DNA from: Sphingomonas sp. GC_Shp_5 | Lineage (GTDB): Bacteria > Pseudomonadota > Alphaproteobacteria > Sphingomonadales > Sphingomonadaceae | Length of the DNA stretch: 64,000 bases | NCBI RefSeq assembly: GCF_026540855.1 | Contig: NZ_JALNUP010000012.1 | Coordinates: 1-64,000 of the forward strand | Direction: 5' to 3' | Shown here: in pieces, positions 51,578-60,103 of the stretch | How positions within the stretch are numbered: the stretch's first letter is position 1 | How the letters are laid out: every line of letters starts with the position of its first letter | Notes under the pieces: generated by a model | Database searches by the model: none | What the model was told of the DNA's origin: nothing | What the model saw: the letters and a program-made list of their open reading frames with translations, nothing else | Position numbers and translations under genes: made by a program

Positions 51578-54500
51578 TCAATAATCCTTGGACACCCGCA
51601 CGTTGGCGCTCTGCCGCCCCAGCGTCGAGATGCTCGACAGCAGCGACAGCCAGCGTGTCACCTGGAACTCCACTTGGGTCGCCGAATAGCCCTGCCCGTC
51701 GGTGACGATCTCGGCGTAGAACTTCCGCGTCACATATTTGCCCGCGGCAATCGACGTGCCTTGCCCGGTCTGCGGATCGGCCGGCAGGATGCGCAGTCGA
51801 TCAAGACCGGCGGCGCGGCGCACTGCGTTGATCGGGTTGAGCCCGTTGCCGCCATTCTGCAGCGCCGCCACCGCCGCGGCGAGCTGCAGCGCCTCCGGCG
51901 CCGACAGACTGGTGATCGAGGTGCCGAACAGCAGGCGTGACAGCAGTTCGTCCTCGGGCAGCGCGGGCGTGCTGGTGAAGCTGATCTCGGGCTTCAGCGC
52001 ATAGCCGGTGACGCGGATCGTCGCGCTCAGCCCGGTACTGTCGGCATTGGCGGCGATATCGAGCGCAGGGTTGGCGGGGACCTCGCCGGCAAAGCGGATC
52101 ACCCCGCGGTCGAGCTCGAACTTGCGCCCGGCGAACTCATAATCGCCGCGGATCAGCTTGGCCTCGCCGGTGATCGCCGGATTGGCCGGCTGCCCGGCGA
52201 TGCGCAGGTCCGCCGACCATTCGCTGCTCAGCCCGAGCCCGCTGACGCTCACCGCATTGGGCGCACGGGCCTTGATCGCGAGCGTCCACGGTGCGGTCGG
52301 CGCCTCGTCTTCTTCCGCTCCACCGGGCAGGTTGATCTCGCGGATGTTGAGCTGCGGCACCGCGCTCGCCGCACTCGCCTGGCCGAGGCGGTAGCGACTG
52401 CGGTTGAGCACCACGTCGCCGGCGATGACGCCACCGGCGCCGTCCGAGGTGAAGGTCAGCGGCCCGGTCACGGTCGCGCCGATGTCGTCGCGGTTGATCA
52501 TCACCGCGCGATCGGCGTCGAGCTTGATGGCGAGGCCGAGGCCGTGCTGGGCGGCGAAGTCGAAGCCGCCGCTGCCCGTCACATGCCCACCCTTGCCGGC
52601 ATCGGCGGCGAAGCGATCGATCTGCAGCCGCGAGCCGCCGAACCGCCCACTCGCCTGGACGTTGGTAAGCACCGTCCCGGTGGTCGCGCTCTCGATCCGC
52701 GCATTGTTCGCCTGGACGACGCCGCGAATCGCCGGTGCGGCGACGCTGCCCGACACGTCGGCGCCGATCGACACCGGCCCGGACAGGTCGAACAATTCCA
52801 CCCCGGTCAGCCGCCACAGGGTGTCGGCCGGGCCACCGTAGCGCAGCTGGGCAAACAGTGGCGCATGGGCGATCCGCGTCGCCAGATCGCCGCCGCCGAG
52901 CGGCGTCAGCAGCGCCTGGGCCCGCCCGATCGTCTTGCCGCCCGATGCCATCACCGCACGGACGCCGAGTTTGTCGGCGGAGAGAACACCGGCGATACCG
53001 ACGTCGATCGGCCGTGACGACAGCACCAGCCCGGCGCGGCTCAGCCCGCGCACGGTGATGTTGGTCTTGCCGGTCGGCGCCCGCCCCGCCGCGACGTCAT
53101 AGGCGACCGTGCCCGACACGGTGCCGCTCAGCCCCAGCCCGGGATAGCCGATGTCGAGGATCGCCAGCGGCATGCTCGTCAGCGTCGCGGTGATGCCGGT
53201 ACTGGTGTCGGTGAAGCGGCCACCGACCTCGGCCTCGCCGCCGGCGAAGCTCAGCCGGGTCGGCGCGAGCCGCCAGCCGGCATCATCGCCATCGCCCTCG
53301 CGGGTCAGCACCGCCGGCGCGAGCAGCTTGAGCGGCCGGCGATCGAGCGTGCCCTGGGCACTGATCGCATAGCGGTCGTCGCTCACCTCGGTCACCGTCT
53401 GGATATCGAACGCCCGCCCGCGCGATCCCGCGATCGAGGCACGGATCTCGCCGACGCCGCCACGCAGCCGCATGTTGCCGGCAAACCGGGCGAGGCTCAA
53501 TTGTCCGCGCCGCACCCCCGCGCCGGTCGCGGTCGCCTCCACCGACGTGCCCGCAGGATCGAGCAGCGTCACCAGATCGAGGTGGCCGCCGCGCAGGACC
53601 GCGCCGGCCAGCGTGGCGTTGGTGGCGTCGAGATGCCCCTCGATTCGCTGGATCGTGCCGACCGGCCGGAACAGCAGATCGCCGGCAAGGCCGCCGCCGT
53701 TCACCGTCAACTTGCCGTCGAACCCGCCATCGACGACGGCCAGCCGTCCCGCGGCATGGGTCCCGGCGACGTCGAGCCGGGCGATGTCGATCACCGCCTG
53801 GCCGCCCGGCGGCAACAGGATCGCGCCGGCACCGGTGAAGGCGCCGATCCGTGACTGCCCTTGCGCGGTGAAGCTGAAGCCTTGCGCCGTCGGGTCGAGG
53901 TGCGCGCGGACGTTGGCGAGCCCCAGCGTCGCATTCGGGCTGGCGAAGACGAGATCGAGCGTCGGCCGGTCGATCCTGCCGTCGAGCCGCAGCGTCAGCG
54001 GGCCGTAGCTCGCCTGACGGCCGCTGCCCTCGAAATAGAAGGTGCCGTCGCGCCGCCGATGGCCCTGCCCGCGCAGGGTGAGCTGCGGCGAGGTCAGCAG
54101 CAGGTCGGTGAAGTGGAGGATGCCGTCGGGGGTCCGCTCGAGGTTGCTGACGAGGTGCGGCAGGCCGCCGGTGAGGCTGCGGAAGAACGCATTGTCGAGC
54201 CGCAGCATCTGCGCGGTGCCGCGCCCCACCACCCGGGTGCCGTGCCCGTTCGCGCCCGGCACCACCCGCAACGTCGACGACACGTCGACCACACCCAGCC
54301 CGGGGATCAGATAGCGCCCGAGCGCGCCGTTCAGCCCTACCTCGTAGCGCCCGGTGCGCAGGTCGAGCGCGAGCATGATCCGGGCCGTCAGCTTGTCGGA
54401 ACGCAGTTGCAGATTGTCGCCGGTGAGCAGCGTCGGCGTTACCTTGAGCACGCCATCGACGCTGAGGTTGCGCAGGATGCCGCCGGCGACGTCGCCCACC

Positions 54501-55705
54501 CCCGTCACCCGACCGGCGGTGAACCGCGAGGTGACGAGCACCGGCGCGCTGGAGAGCCGCCCATGGCCGACGAGATGCGCCTGCTCGAACCCGGTGTTGT
54601 CGAAGGCGAAGCGCGGCGCATCGATCCGATAGTCGAACCGGGCGGCTGAAAACGCCCCGTCCAGGAGCGCGCGCAATTCCATGCCCTGCCCGGTCATGTT
54701 GCCGAACAGCGCCGGTGGCCGCAGCAGCCGCGCCTTGATCCGCACGTTGCGCCAGGCATTGCCGGCAAGATCGATCACGCCCTGTGTATCTACCGCGAGC
54801 GACGGCGAGCGCAGGCTGAGCTGGCCATCGAGCCGGCGATCGGCAAAGCCCGCGCTGCCGTTGACCAGCACCCGCGGGCTGCTCAGCCGCTGCAGCTTGC
54901 CGGTGAGCAGCGATCCGGGCGCCAGCGTGCCCGACAACGTGTAGCGCCCGGCCTGCGCGCTCAGCGCCAGTGCGGCGACCCGCTGCGCGCCCGCCGCCGC
55001 CACGGCCCGCCCGTGCCAGGCCGCCCAATGGCCATCGCCGTCAACGTCGAGCGACACCGGCGCCCGGACCCCCGCCATCCGCGCCAGCACGCCGCCGACG
55101 GCGCCGCGCGCCTTGACGGCGAGTTCGAAGCGGTTGCGATCGGGCTCGGCATCGATCCGCACCACCAGCCGGTCGGTGCCGGCGACCAGCCCGTCGAGGC
55201 GGACGAAGGCGCGGCCGGCATGGATGTCGGCGCGGCCGGCGAGCCGCCCCAGCCGTGGCGTGCCGAGCACCAGCCGGGCGAGTTCGAGCCGCTCCACCGC
55301 CAGGGCACCGATATGGATATCGAAATCCGGCAGGATCGGCCCGCGCCGCCTGGCGGGCCGGGTGTGCGGCGCGTGCAGCAGCATCGCCCGCGGGATCGCC
55401 AACCGCTCGATCTCGAGCCGGTTGTGCAGCCAGCGCCACGGCTGCCAGTCGAGCGCCACGTCTGGGGCCTCGAACAGCAGCCCGTCGAGATCATAGACGC
55501 GCAGGTCCTTGAGGCGGGTGGCGCCGTAGAGCGAGCCGTCGATCCGGCCGACGGTGAAGCGCAGCCCGTTATTGTTGCGGATCGAGCCGATCCGGTCCGC
55601 CACCCAGCGATGGCCGAGACCGGTATCGACGATCGCCAGCGCCGCCGCCACGATCAGCGCGAGCCCGATCAGCCCCGCCGCCAGCCAGCGCAGCCACCGC
55701 CTCAA
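51578..55705 (-). CDS. tamB: Translocation and assembly module subunit TamB
   Basis: 1375 residues. Single N-terminal membrane anchor (WLAAGLIGLALIVAAALAIV), then a very long series of beta-rich repeats, and the C-terminal DUF490 domain (LIRGDYEFAGRKFELDRGVIRF, DPALDIAANA-like, SRLLFGTSITSLSAPEALQLA). Spans the periplasm and, with TamA, inserts outer-membrane proteins or moves phospholipids. The start at 55705 is TTG, inside TTGA shared with the tamA stop, so translation is coupled. Residues after it look authentic. Confidence 0.93.
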   Translation of the reverse strand: MRRWLRWLAAGLIGLALIVAAALAIVDTGLGHRWVADRIGSIRNNNGLRFTVGRIDGSLYGATRLKDLRVYDLDGLLFEAPDVALDWQPWRWLHNRLEIERLAIPRAMLLHAPHTRPARRRGPILPDFDIHIGALAVERLELARLVLGTPRLGRLAGRADIHAGRAFVRLDGLVAGTDRLVVRIDAEPDRNRFELAVKARGAVGGVLARMAGVRAPVSLDVDGDGHWAAWHGRAVAAAGAQRVAALALSAQAGRYTLSGTLAPGSLLTGKLQRLSSPRVLVNGSAGFADRRLDGQLSLRSPSLAVDTQGVIDLAGNAWRNVRIKARLLRPPALFGNMTGQGMELRALLDGAFSAARFDYRIDAPRFAFDNTGFEQAHLVGHGRLSSAPVLVTSRFTAGRVTGVGDVAGGILRNLSVDGVLKVTPTLLTGDNLQLRSDKLTARIMLALDLRTGRYEVGLNGALGRYLIPGLGVVDVSSTLRVVPGANGHGTRVVGRGTAQMLRLDNAFFRSLTGGLPHLVSNLERTPDGILHFTDLLLTSPQLTLRGQGHRRRDGTFYFEGSGRQASYGPLTLRLDGRIDRPTLDLVFASPNATLGLANVRAHLDPTAQGFSFTAQGQSRIGAFTGAGAILLPPGGQAVIDIARLDVAGTHAAGRLAVVDGGFDGKLTVNGGGLAGDLLFRPVGTIQRIEGHLDATNATLAGAVLRGGHLDLVTLLDPAGTSVEATATGAGVRRGQLSLARFAGNMRLRGGVGEIRASIAGSRGRAFDIQTVTEVSDDRYAISAQGTLDRRPLKLLAPAVLTREGDGDDAGWRLAPTRLSFAGGEAEVGGRFTDTSTGITATLTSMPLAILDIGYPGLGLSGTVSGTVAYDVAAGRAPTGKTNITVRGLSRAGLVLSSRPIDVGIAGVLSADKLGVRAVMASGGKTIGRAQALLTPLGGGDLATRIAHAPLFAQLRYGGPADTLWRLTGVELFDLSGPVSIGADVSGSVAAPAIRGVVQANNARIESATTGTVLTNVQASGRFGGSRLQIDRFAADAGKGGHVTGSGGFDFAAQHGLGLAIKLDADRAVMINRDDIGATVTGPLTFTSDGAGGVIAGDVVLNRSRYRLGQASAASAVPQLNIREINLPGGAEEDEAPTAPWTLAIKARAPNAVSVSGLGLSSEWSADLRIAGQPANPAITGEAKLIRGDYEFAGRKFELDRGVIRFAGEVPANPALDIAANADSTGLSATIRVTGYALKPEISFTSTPALPEDELLSRLLFGTSITSLSAPEALQLAAAVAALQNGGNGLNPINAVRRAAGLDRLRILPADPQTGQGTSIAAGKYVTRKFYAEIVTDGQGYSATQVEFQVTRWLSLLSSISTLGRQSANVRVSKDY

Positions 55706-57636
55706 AACGCCTGTCCCAGCGAGACGTAGACGCCGAGCCGGCTGTCACCGGGTTTTGGATTGAGCGGCGTGCCGACATCGACGCGGATCGGCCCGAAGTT
55801 CGAATAGTAACGCACGCCGATGCCCGCGCCATATTGCAGCGTCGAGAAGGTCGGCAGCGTCGAGGTGTAGATGTTGCCGCCATCGAGGAAGGGCACCACG
55901 CCAAAGTTGCCGAACGCCTTGACCCGCGCCTCTACCGAGAATTCGGCGAGGCTGCGGCCGCCGATCGGATCGTTGTTGACGTCGCGTGGCCCGATCGCCT
56001 GATAGGCATAGCCGCGCACCGAGGCGCCGCCGCCGGCATAGAAGCGCCGCGACGGCGCGATTTCATCACGCGGCGCGCCGAGGATCGAGCCGATCCGCAC
56101 CCGCCCGGCGAGCACCAGCTTATCGCCCAATGGCTGGTATCCGCTCGCATCGATCTGCGCGCGCGTATAGCCGAACACGGCGCCCTGCAGCGACAGCTCG
56201 GGGCTGAGCCGTCCGCCGAGGCGGAAGCCCTTGGTCGGGTTGAGCAGATCGTCCGAGCCATCATAGTTGAGCGTGGTCGGCGCCGCGGCGATGAAGAAGG
56301 TCCGCCGCCGCGGTTCGCCGGTCGACGCGATCACGTCGCGCTCGTCGGACGCGACCAACTCGCCGCCGAGCGACCAGGTCCAGGTCTTCTGGAAGAAGAT
56401 GTTGGTCTGCCGCTCCAGGCTCGCCGAGAGCGAAAAGGTCTTGGCGTCATAGGCGTCGCGCTGGGTATGCGCGGCGGCGAGCTGCGCGGTCAGCACCCGG
56501 TCGCGGCCCTCGAAATTATTGCGGCGGAAGATGATGCTGCCGAGCTGCTCCTTGGTGCCGAGCACGCCGCGCAAGGTCAGTCCGCCCTCGGGCGGAAACA
56601 GGTTGCGATCGGTCCAGCTGAGTTCCGCGCGCGCGCCCTCGCCGGTGCCATAGCCGAGCTCGCCCGCCACGGTATGCTGCGGCGCCGGCTCGAGCTTCAC
56701 CCCGATGTCGACCACCGCCGGGTCGCTGCCGTCAACCGGCTTGACCTCCACCGACGAGATCAGCCCGGTCTGGATCAGCGCGCGGCGCAGATCGTCGAGC
56801 GAGGTCTGGTTGAACGGATCGCCGGACGAAAAGCGCGCGATCTCGCTGACGTGATCGGCGCCGAACACCTTGTTGCCCGGTAGCGCAACGAGGCGGCCGA
56901 ACCGCCGCTGCGTACCCGGGCTGACCGGCAGGTCGAGCGTCGCGGTGCGGGTCGCGTGATCGACCACGATCTCGGGCTGGCCGATGCTGGCGAAGGGAAA
57001 CCCCTCCTGCCCCACCCTCGTCTTGAGCTGCGCCTCGCCGGCGACCACCGCATCGGCGTTGACCGGGTCCTGCGGCTTGATCCCGAACGCCTTGGTGAGA
57101 TCGTCGGCCTTGGCGCCGGCGGCGGCGACCCCGGCGAGCGTGACGCCGTTGAAGCGATACAGCGTTCCCGGCTCGGCCTCGAGCACCACCAGCGGCCGCG
57201 CACCCTGCTCCACCCGCGTCGTCACCCGCGCATCATAATAGCCCTCGCCCCGCAGCAAGGTGCCGAGCAGATCGGCGTCCTCGCGCGCCCGGCGGTCGAT
57301 CTGCGCGGCATTGGCGGCCTTGCCGCGGTTGGCCGCCAGCGTGGAAAGTTGGGTGAAGCGCTGGCGCAGCAGCGGCGTCGCGACCTCGTCGATCCCGTCG
57401 AGCCGCCAGGTGTAGCGCGTCTCGGCGGCGCTGTCGGTCGACTGCTGGGGTGAGCTGGCGATCGCGGCGTCGGTGCCCAGCTCGGGCCAGGCGACACCGA
57501 TGTCGGGCAACGCCGCCATCGGCGAATTGGGGTCGAGCGGTGGCAGTTCGGCAGGCGCGGTCTGCGCCGCGGCCGGGTCGGCGAGCAGAAGAACGGCCGT
57601 CGCACCAAGCCCCAACCATCCCGTGCGCACCACCAT
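55702..57636 (-). CDS. tamA: Translocation and assembly module subunit TamA (BamA/Omp85 family)
   Basis: 644 residues from ATG 57636. Signal peptide (WLGLGATAVLLLADPAAAQ), three POTRA-like domains up to about residue 330, then a 16-strand barrel with the Omp85 motif ASVRGYAYQ and a terminal Phe (YVSLGQAF). Outer-membrane partner of TamB, encoded directly downstream with overlap. The linker after the signal is Pro/Gln-rich. Confidence 0.93.
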   Translation of the reverse strand: MVVRTGWLGLGATAVLLLADPAAAQTAPAELPPLDPNSPMAALPDIGVAWPELGTDAAIASSPQQSTDSAAETRYTWRLDGIDEVATPLLRQRFTQLSTLAANRGKAANAAQIDRRAREDADLLGTLLRGEGYYDARVTTRVEQGARPLVVLEAEPGTLYRFNGVTLAGVAAAGAKADDLTKAFGIKPQDPVNADAVVAGEAQLKTRVGQEGFPFASIGQPEIVVDHATRTATLDLPVSPGTQRRFGRLVALPGNKVFGADHVSEIARFSSGDPFNQTSLDDLRRALIQTGLISSVEVKPVDGSDPAVVDIGVKLEPAPQHTVAGELGYGTGEGARAELSWTDRNLFPPEGGLTLRGVLGTKEQLGSIIFRRNNFEGRDRVLTAQLAAAHTQRDAYDAKTFSLSASLERQTNIFFQKTWTWSLGGELVASDERDVIASTGEPRRRTFFIAAAPTTLNYDGSDDLLNPTKGFRLGGRLSPELSLQGAVFGYTRAQIDASGYQPLGDKLVLAGRVRIGSILGAPRDEIAPSRRFYAGGGASVRGYAYQAIGPRDVNNDPIGGRSLAEFSVEARVKAFGNFGVVPFLDGGNIYTSTLPTFSTLQYGAGIGVRYYSNFGPIRVDVGTPLNPKPGDSRLGVYVSLGQAF

Positions 57637-57772
57637 GGCCGGGTTCTAGCCGCGACAAGGTTAATGGAACAGTGCCGATGGCAGACATTGGTCGCCGCTT
57701 CGGCCACCATTCGGCCCGGCACGGCGCGCCCCAGCGCTGGCGTCCACGCAAATGCCATGGCAGGGTCGCGCG

Positions 57773-57943
57773 ATGGCAACTTCCCCACCCGCAGCCGCCG
57801 GCGGCGTGCTCATCGCGCTTGGTGCTCTCGTGGGCGCCGGCGTCGGCCTTTCGCGCGGCCAAGTGACGATCGGCTTCCTGATCGGCATCGCCGCCGGCAT
57901 CCTCGCCGCGATCGCTGTCTGGCTGGTGGACCGCCGGCGCTAG
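57773..57943 (+). CDS. Small membrane protein, hypothetical
   Basis: 56 residues from ATG 57773. Two Gly/Ala-rich hydrophobic stretches (GGVLIALGALVGAGVGLSRGQ and FLIGIAAGILAAIAVWLV) with a short turn, ending DRRR: a hairpin with both ends probably cytosolic. No clear Shine-Dalgarno and no family recognised; lies divergent from tamA and convergent with the S24 gene. Confidence 0.55.
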   Translation: MATSPPAAAGGVLIALGALVGAGVGLSRGQVTIGFLIGIAAGILAAIAVWLVDRRR

Positions 57944-57981
57944 GCGCCCGCCGCGTTGGGCTGGCACGATAACGATGCCGG

Positions 57982-58599
57982 CTATTGCGGCGCCCGCATC
58001 AGCCACACCACCCGGCCGATCAGCTCCACCCGCCCGCGCCCGACCGGGGGCGCCGCCGGATTGTCGCTCGTCGCCACCAGCCGCGTGCCAAGCCGCGCCA
58101 CCCGCTTCACCATCACCGCGCCGTCGATCCGGATCACGAAGATCTCGCCGCGCGCGCTCGCCGTTCGCCGCGCGAGATCGACGAGGATGAGATCGCCATC
58201 CATCAGCCCCGGTTCCATCGAGTCGCCGCGTACCCGCACGATCCCCGCCTGCCCCTCGCGCAAGCCAAGCCGCTCCGCGAGCGACGGGTCGATCGCCTCG
58301 GCACCCAGCACCAGATCGTCGTCGACCAGCGATCCTGGGCCTGCTGACGCGCTGACATCGAGTCGTGGCACCCGCCACGCACGTGGCGCCGCCACGCCCC
58401 CCAACGCTACTTCGTCGATCCCGAAATAATCGGCCAGTCGACGGCGGTCGTCCTCGGCCAGTCGCTTCGGCGTACCACGGCTTACAAACTGCTGCAGATA
58501 AGCGGCATTGCGCCCGAGCATCGCCGACAGCGCAGCAAGGCTGTCGCCACGCGCCGCGGCGGCGGCGACCAGCACCGCGCGTGGATCCCTGCTCGTCAC
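57982..58599 (-). CDS. LexA/CI-like repressor with S24 peptidase domain
   Basis: 205 residues. N-terminal helix-turn-helix (residues ~15-60, SLAALSAMLGRNAAYLQQFV), then S24 domain with nucleophile Ser127 in RGDSMEPG and general-base Lys165 in VMVKRV. The cleavable Ala-Gly site could be SASAGPGS near residue 86. Structure matches phage CI/HK022-like and host repressors that self-cleave on DNA damage. Diverges from the small DNA-binding-like gene across a perfect palindrome, likely its own operator. No phage genes nearby. Confidence 0.88.
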   Translation of the reverse strand: MTSRDPRAVLVAAAAARGDSLAALSAMLGRNAAYLQQFVSRGTPKRLAEDDRRRLADYFGIDEVALGGVAAPRAWRVPRLDVSASAGPGSLVDDDLVLGAEAIDPSLAERLGLREGQAGIVRVRGDSMEPGLMDGDLILVDLARRTASARGEIFVIRIDGAVMVKRVARLGTRLVATSDNPAAPPVGRGRVELIGRVVWLMRAPQ

Positions 58600-58614
58600 C
58601 CACCGACCCTACCG

Positions 58615-58628
58615 TAGGAAATTTCCTA
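58615..58628. promoter_or_regulatory. Perfect palindrome in the S24 repressor promoter region
   Basis: TAGGAAATTTCCTA (14 bp), 16 bases upstream of the repressor start and 61 upstream of the divergent small gene. A further TTTCC-N10-GGAAA arrangement (58622-58641) shares its right half-site. Likely operator for autoregulation and control of the rightward genes. Confidence 0.6.
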
Positions 58629-58688
58629 GACAAGTTGGAAAATGCAGAACAGACCAGGAACATGATTCGAGACTCGGAGGGTGTCCAC

Positions 58689-58865
58689 ATGTCCGTACTG
58701 CCCAAGATCGACCGCTATCTGCGCGCGACGCGGATGCCGCCGACCAGGTTCGGCAGGCTTGCCGTCAACGACCCGCGGCTGGTGGGGGATCTCCAGCGCG
58801 GCCGCCACGTCGGCCAGCGGCTGGTCGCGCGGATCGAGGCGTTCATCGAGCAGAGCTCGCAATGA
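58689..58865 (+). CDS. Small helix-turn-helix-like protein
   Basis: 58 residues from ATG 58689 with GGAGG eight bases upstream, too short for simple ORF cutoffs. Sequence IDRYLRATRMPPTRFGRLAV then DPRLVGDLQRGRHVGQRLVA looks like a minimal HTH (helix, turn, recognition helix, basic tail), as in Cro-type proteins. Divergent from the S24 repressor and overlapping the next gene by four bases. Confidence 0.75.
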   Translation: MSVLPKIDRYLRATRMPPTRFGRLAVNDPRLVGDLQRGRHVGQRLVARIEAFIEQSSQ

Positions 58866-59179
58866 GCCGCGGCTTTCCCCGCCTCACCACCGCGACGCGG
58901 CTCGCCCGCGCGCTCTGCCACAGCGCGCGCGACGCCGCGTGCGTGGTCACCGTCGTTGACCAGGCGGAGCAGCCCTGGGCGAGCGCCACCTTTACCGGCG
59001 CCACCCATCAATTGCAGCTATCCACAGAACCCGGGGCTGCGCTCGACGCCTGGCTCGCAGGCTTGCCCGAGCAGGAATGGACGCTGCCGGGTCAGCTGGT
59101 CGCGGAATGCAGCGTCGCCCCGGCCGATGGCCTCACCGGGCACCGGACGATCTCGTTCCTGCTCATTGCTGAGGCCTGA
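58862..59179 (+). CDS. Hypothetical protein
   Basis: 105 residues from ATG 58862, ATGA overlap with the small HTH gene. Composition normal for the genome; contains VTVVDQAEQPWASATFTGATHQLQL and a C-terminal TISFLLIAEA strand, suggesting a small alpha/beta domain. No family recognised. Sits between the HTH gene and tryptophan dioxygenase, 34 bases before the latter, so the three may form one transcript. Confidence 0.7.
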   Translation: MSRGFPRLTTATRLARALCHSARDAACVVTVVDQAEQPWASATFTGATHQLQLSTEPGAALDAWLAGLPEQEWTLPGQLVAECSVAPADGLTGHRTISFLLIAEA

Positions 59180-59213
59180 GCCGCGACTCGCGCGCGACGA
59201 CGGTAAAGCCGCT

Positions 59214-60005
59214 ATGCTGGGCGTCATGGTCACCTATCGCAGCTATCTCCGCCTTCCCGAACTGCTCGCCGTCCAGACTCCGCTCAGTGGCGTGCACGAC
59301 GAACTGCTGTTCGTGACGATCCACCAGGCTTCCGAATTGTGGATGAAGCTGTGCCTCCACGAACTCGGCGAGGCCCGGCGCCGCATCGCCGCCGACGATC
59401 TGCCGCCCGCGCTCAAGATGATGGCGCGGGTGAGCCGCATTCAGGCGCAGCTGATCCAGTCGTGGGAGGTGCTCGCAACCATGACGCCCGCCGATTATGC
59501 AGCGATGCGCGGCAGCCTCGGCAGTTCGTCCGGCTTCCAGTCCGATCAATATCGACAGCTCGAATTCATCATGGGCAACCGGAACGCGGCGATGATCGCG
59601 CTGTTCGACGAGCCCGAGGTACGCGCCCGGCTCGAGGACGAGCTGAACCGCCCCAGCCTGTACGACGAGGCCTTGCTGCTGCTCGGCCGCCGCGGGCTGC
59701 CGGTGCCCGACAGCGTCGCCAGGTGTGACTTTCGTGACCTTCGTCCCACATCAGCACAGGTGGAGGCTTGCTGGGCGGCCATCTACAGCGACACCGATCG
59801 TTACTGGGACCTCTACGAACTCGCGGAGAAGCTGGTTGATCTCGAATATCACTTCCAGCTCTGGCGCTTCGGCCACCTCAAGACGGTGGAGCGGGTGATC
59901 GGCTTCAAGACCGGCACCGGTGGTACCGCCGGCGTCCCCTACCTCGCGCGCGTGGTCGAGCAACGCTTCTTCCCCGAGCTGCTCGACGTCAGGACGAAGC
60001 TTTGA
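59214..60005 (+). CDS. kynA: Tryptophan 2,3-dioxygenase
   Basis: 263 residues from ATG 59214 (ATG 59226 is possible). Haem dioxygenase: distal His37 in IHQASELWMK, substrate-binding Arg114 in DQYRQLEFIMG, axial His221 in WRFGHLKTVERVIG, and GTGGTAGVPYL. Converts L-tryptophan to N-formylkynurenine, first step of the kynurenine pathway. Length matches the bacterial family; no kynureninase or formamidase gene in the window. Confidence 0.95.
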   Translation: MLGVMVTYRSYLRLPELLAVQTPLSGVHDELLFVTIHQASELWMKLCLHELGEARRRIAADDLPPALKMMARVSRIQAQLIQSWEVLATMTPADYAAMRGSLGSSSGFQSDQYRQLEFIMGNRNAAMIALFDEPEVRARLEDELNRPSLYDEALLLLGRRGLPVPDSVARCDFRDLRPTSAQVEACWAAIYSDTDRYWDLYELAEKLVDLEYHFQLWRFGHLKTVERVIGFKTGTGGTAGVPYLARVVEQRFFPELLDVRTKL

Positions 60006-60042
60006 TGCGGCGAACCGCTGGAACATGACGCCATATTCATTT

Positions 60043-60057
60043 TGATATAACGTAACA
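60043..60057 (+). promoter_or_regulatory. Zur-box-like site upstream of the ZnuD-like receptor
   Basis: TGATATAACGTAACA matches 11 of 14 defined positions of the Zur core TGTTATANTATAACA as known from enterobacteria. It is 47 bp upstream of the receptor ATG in a locally AT-rich stretch. Confidence 0.45.
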
Positions 60058-60103
60058 TGGACGCTAGGCTGTGCTCGCACCTGCACAATATCACGGAGTA
60101 ACG

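Noticed and set aside
57982..58865. Prophage at the S24 repressor
   Set aside because: No integrase, structural or lysis genes on either side; only the repressor/small-HTH pair is phage-like.
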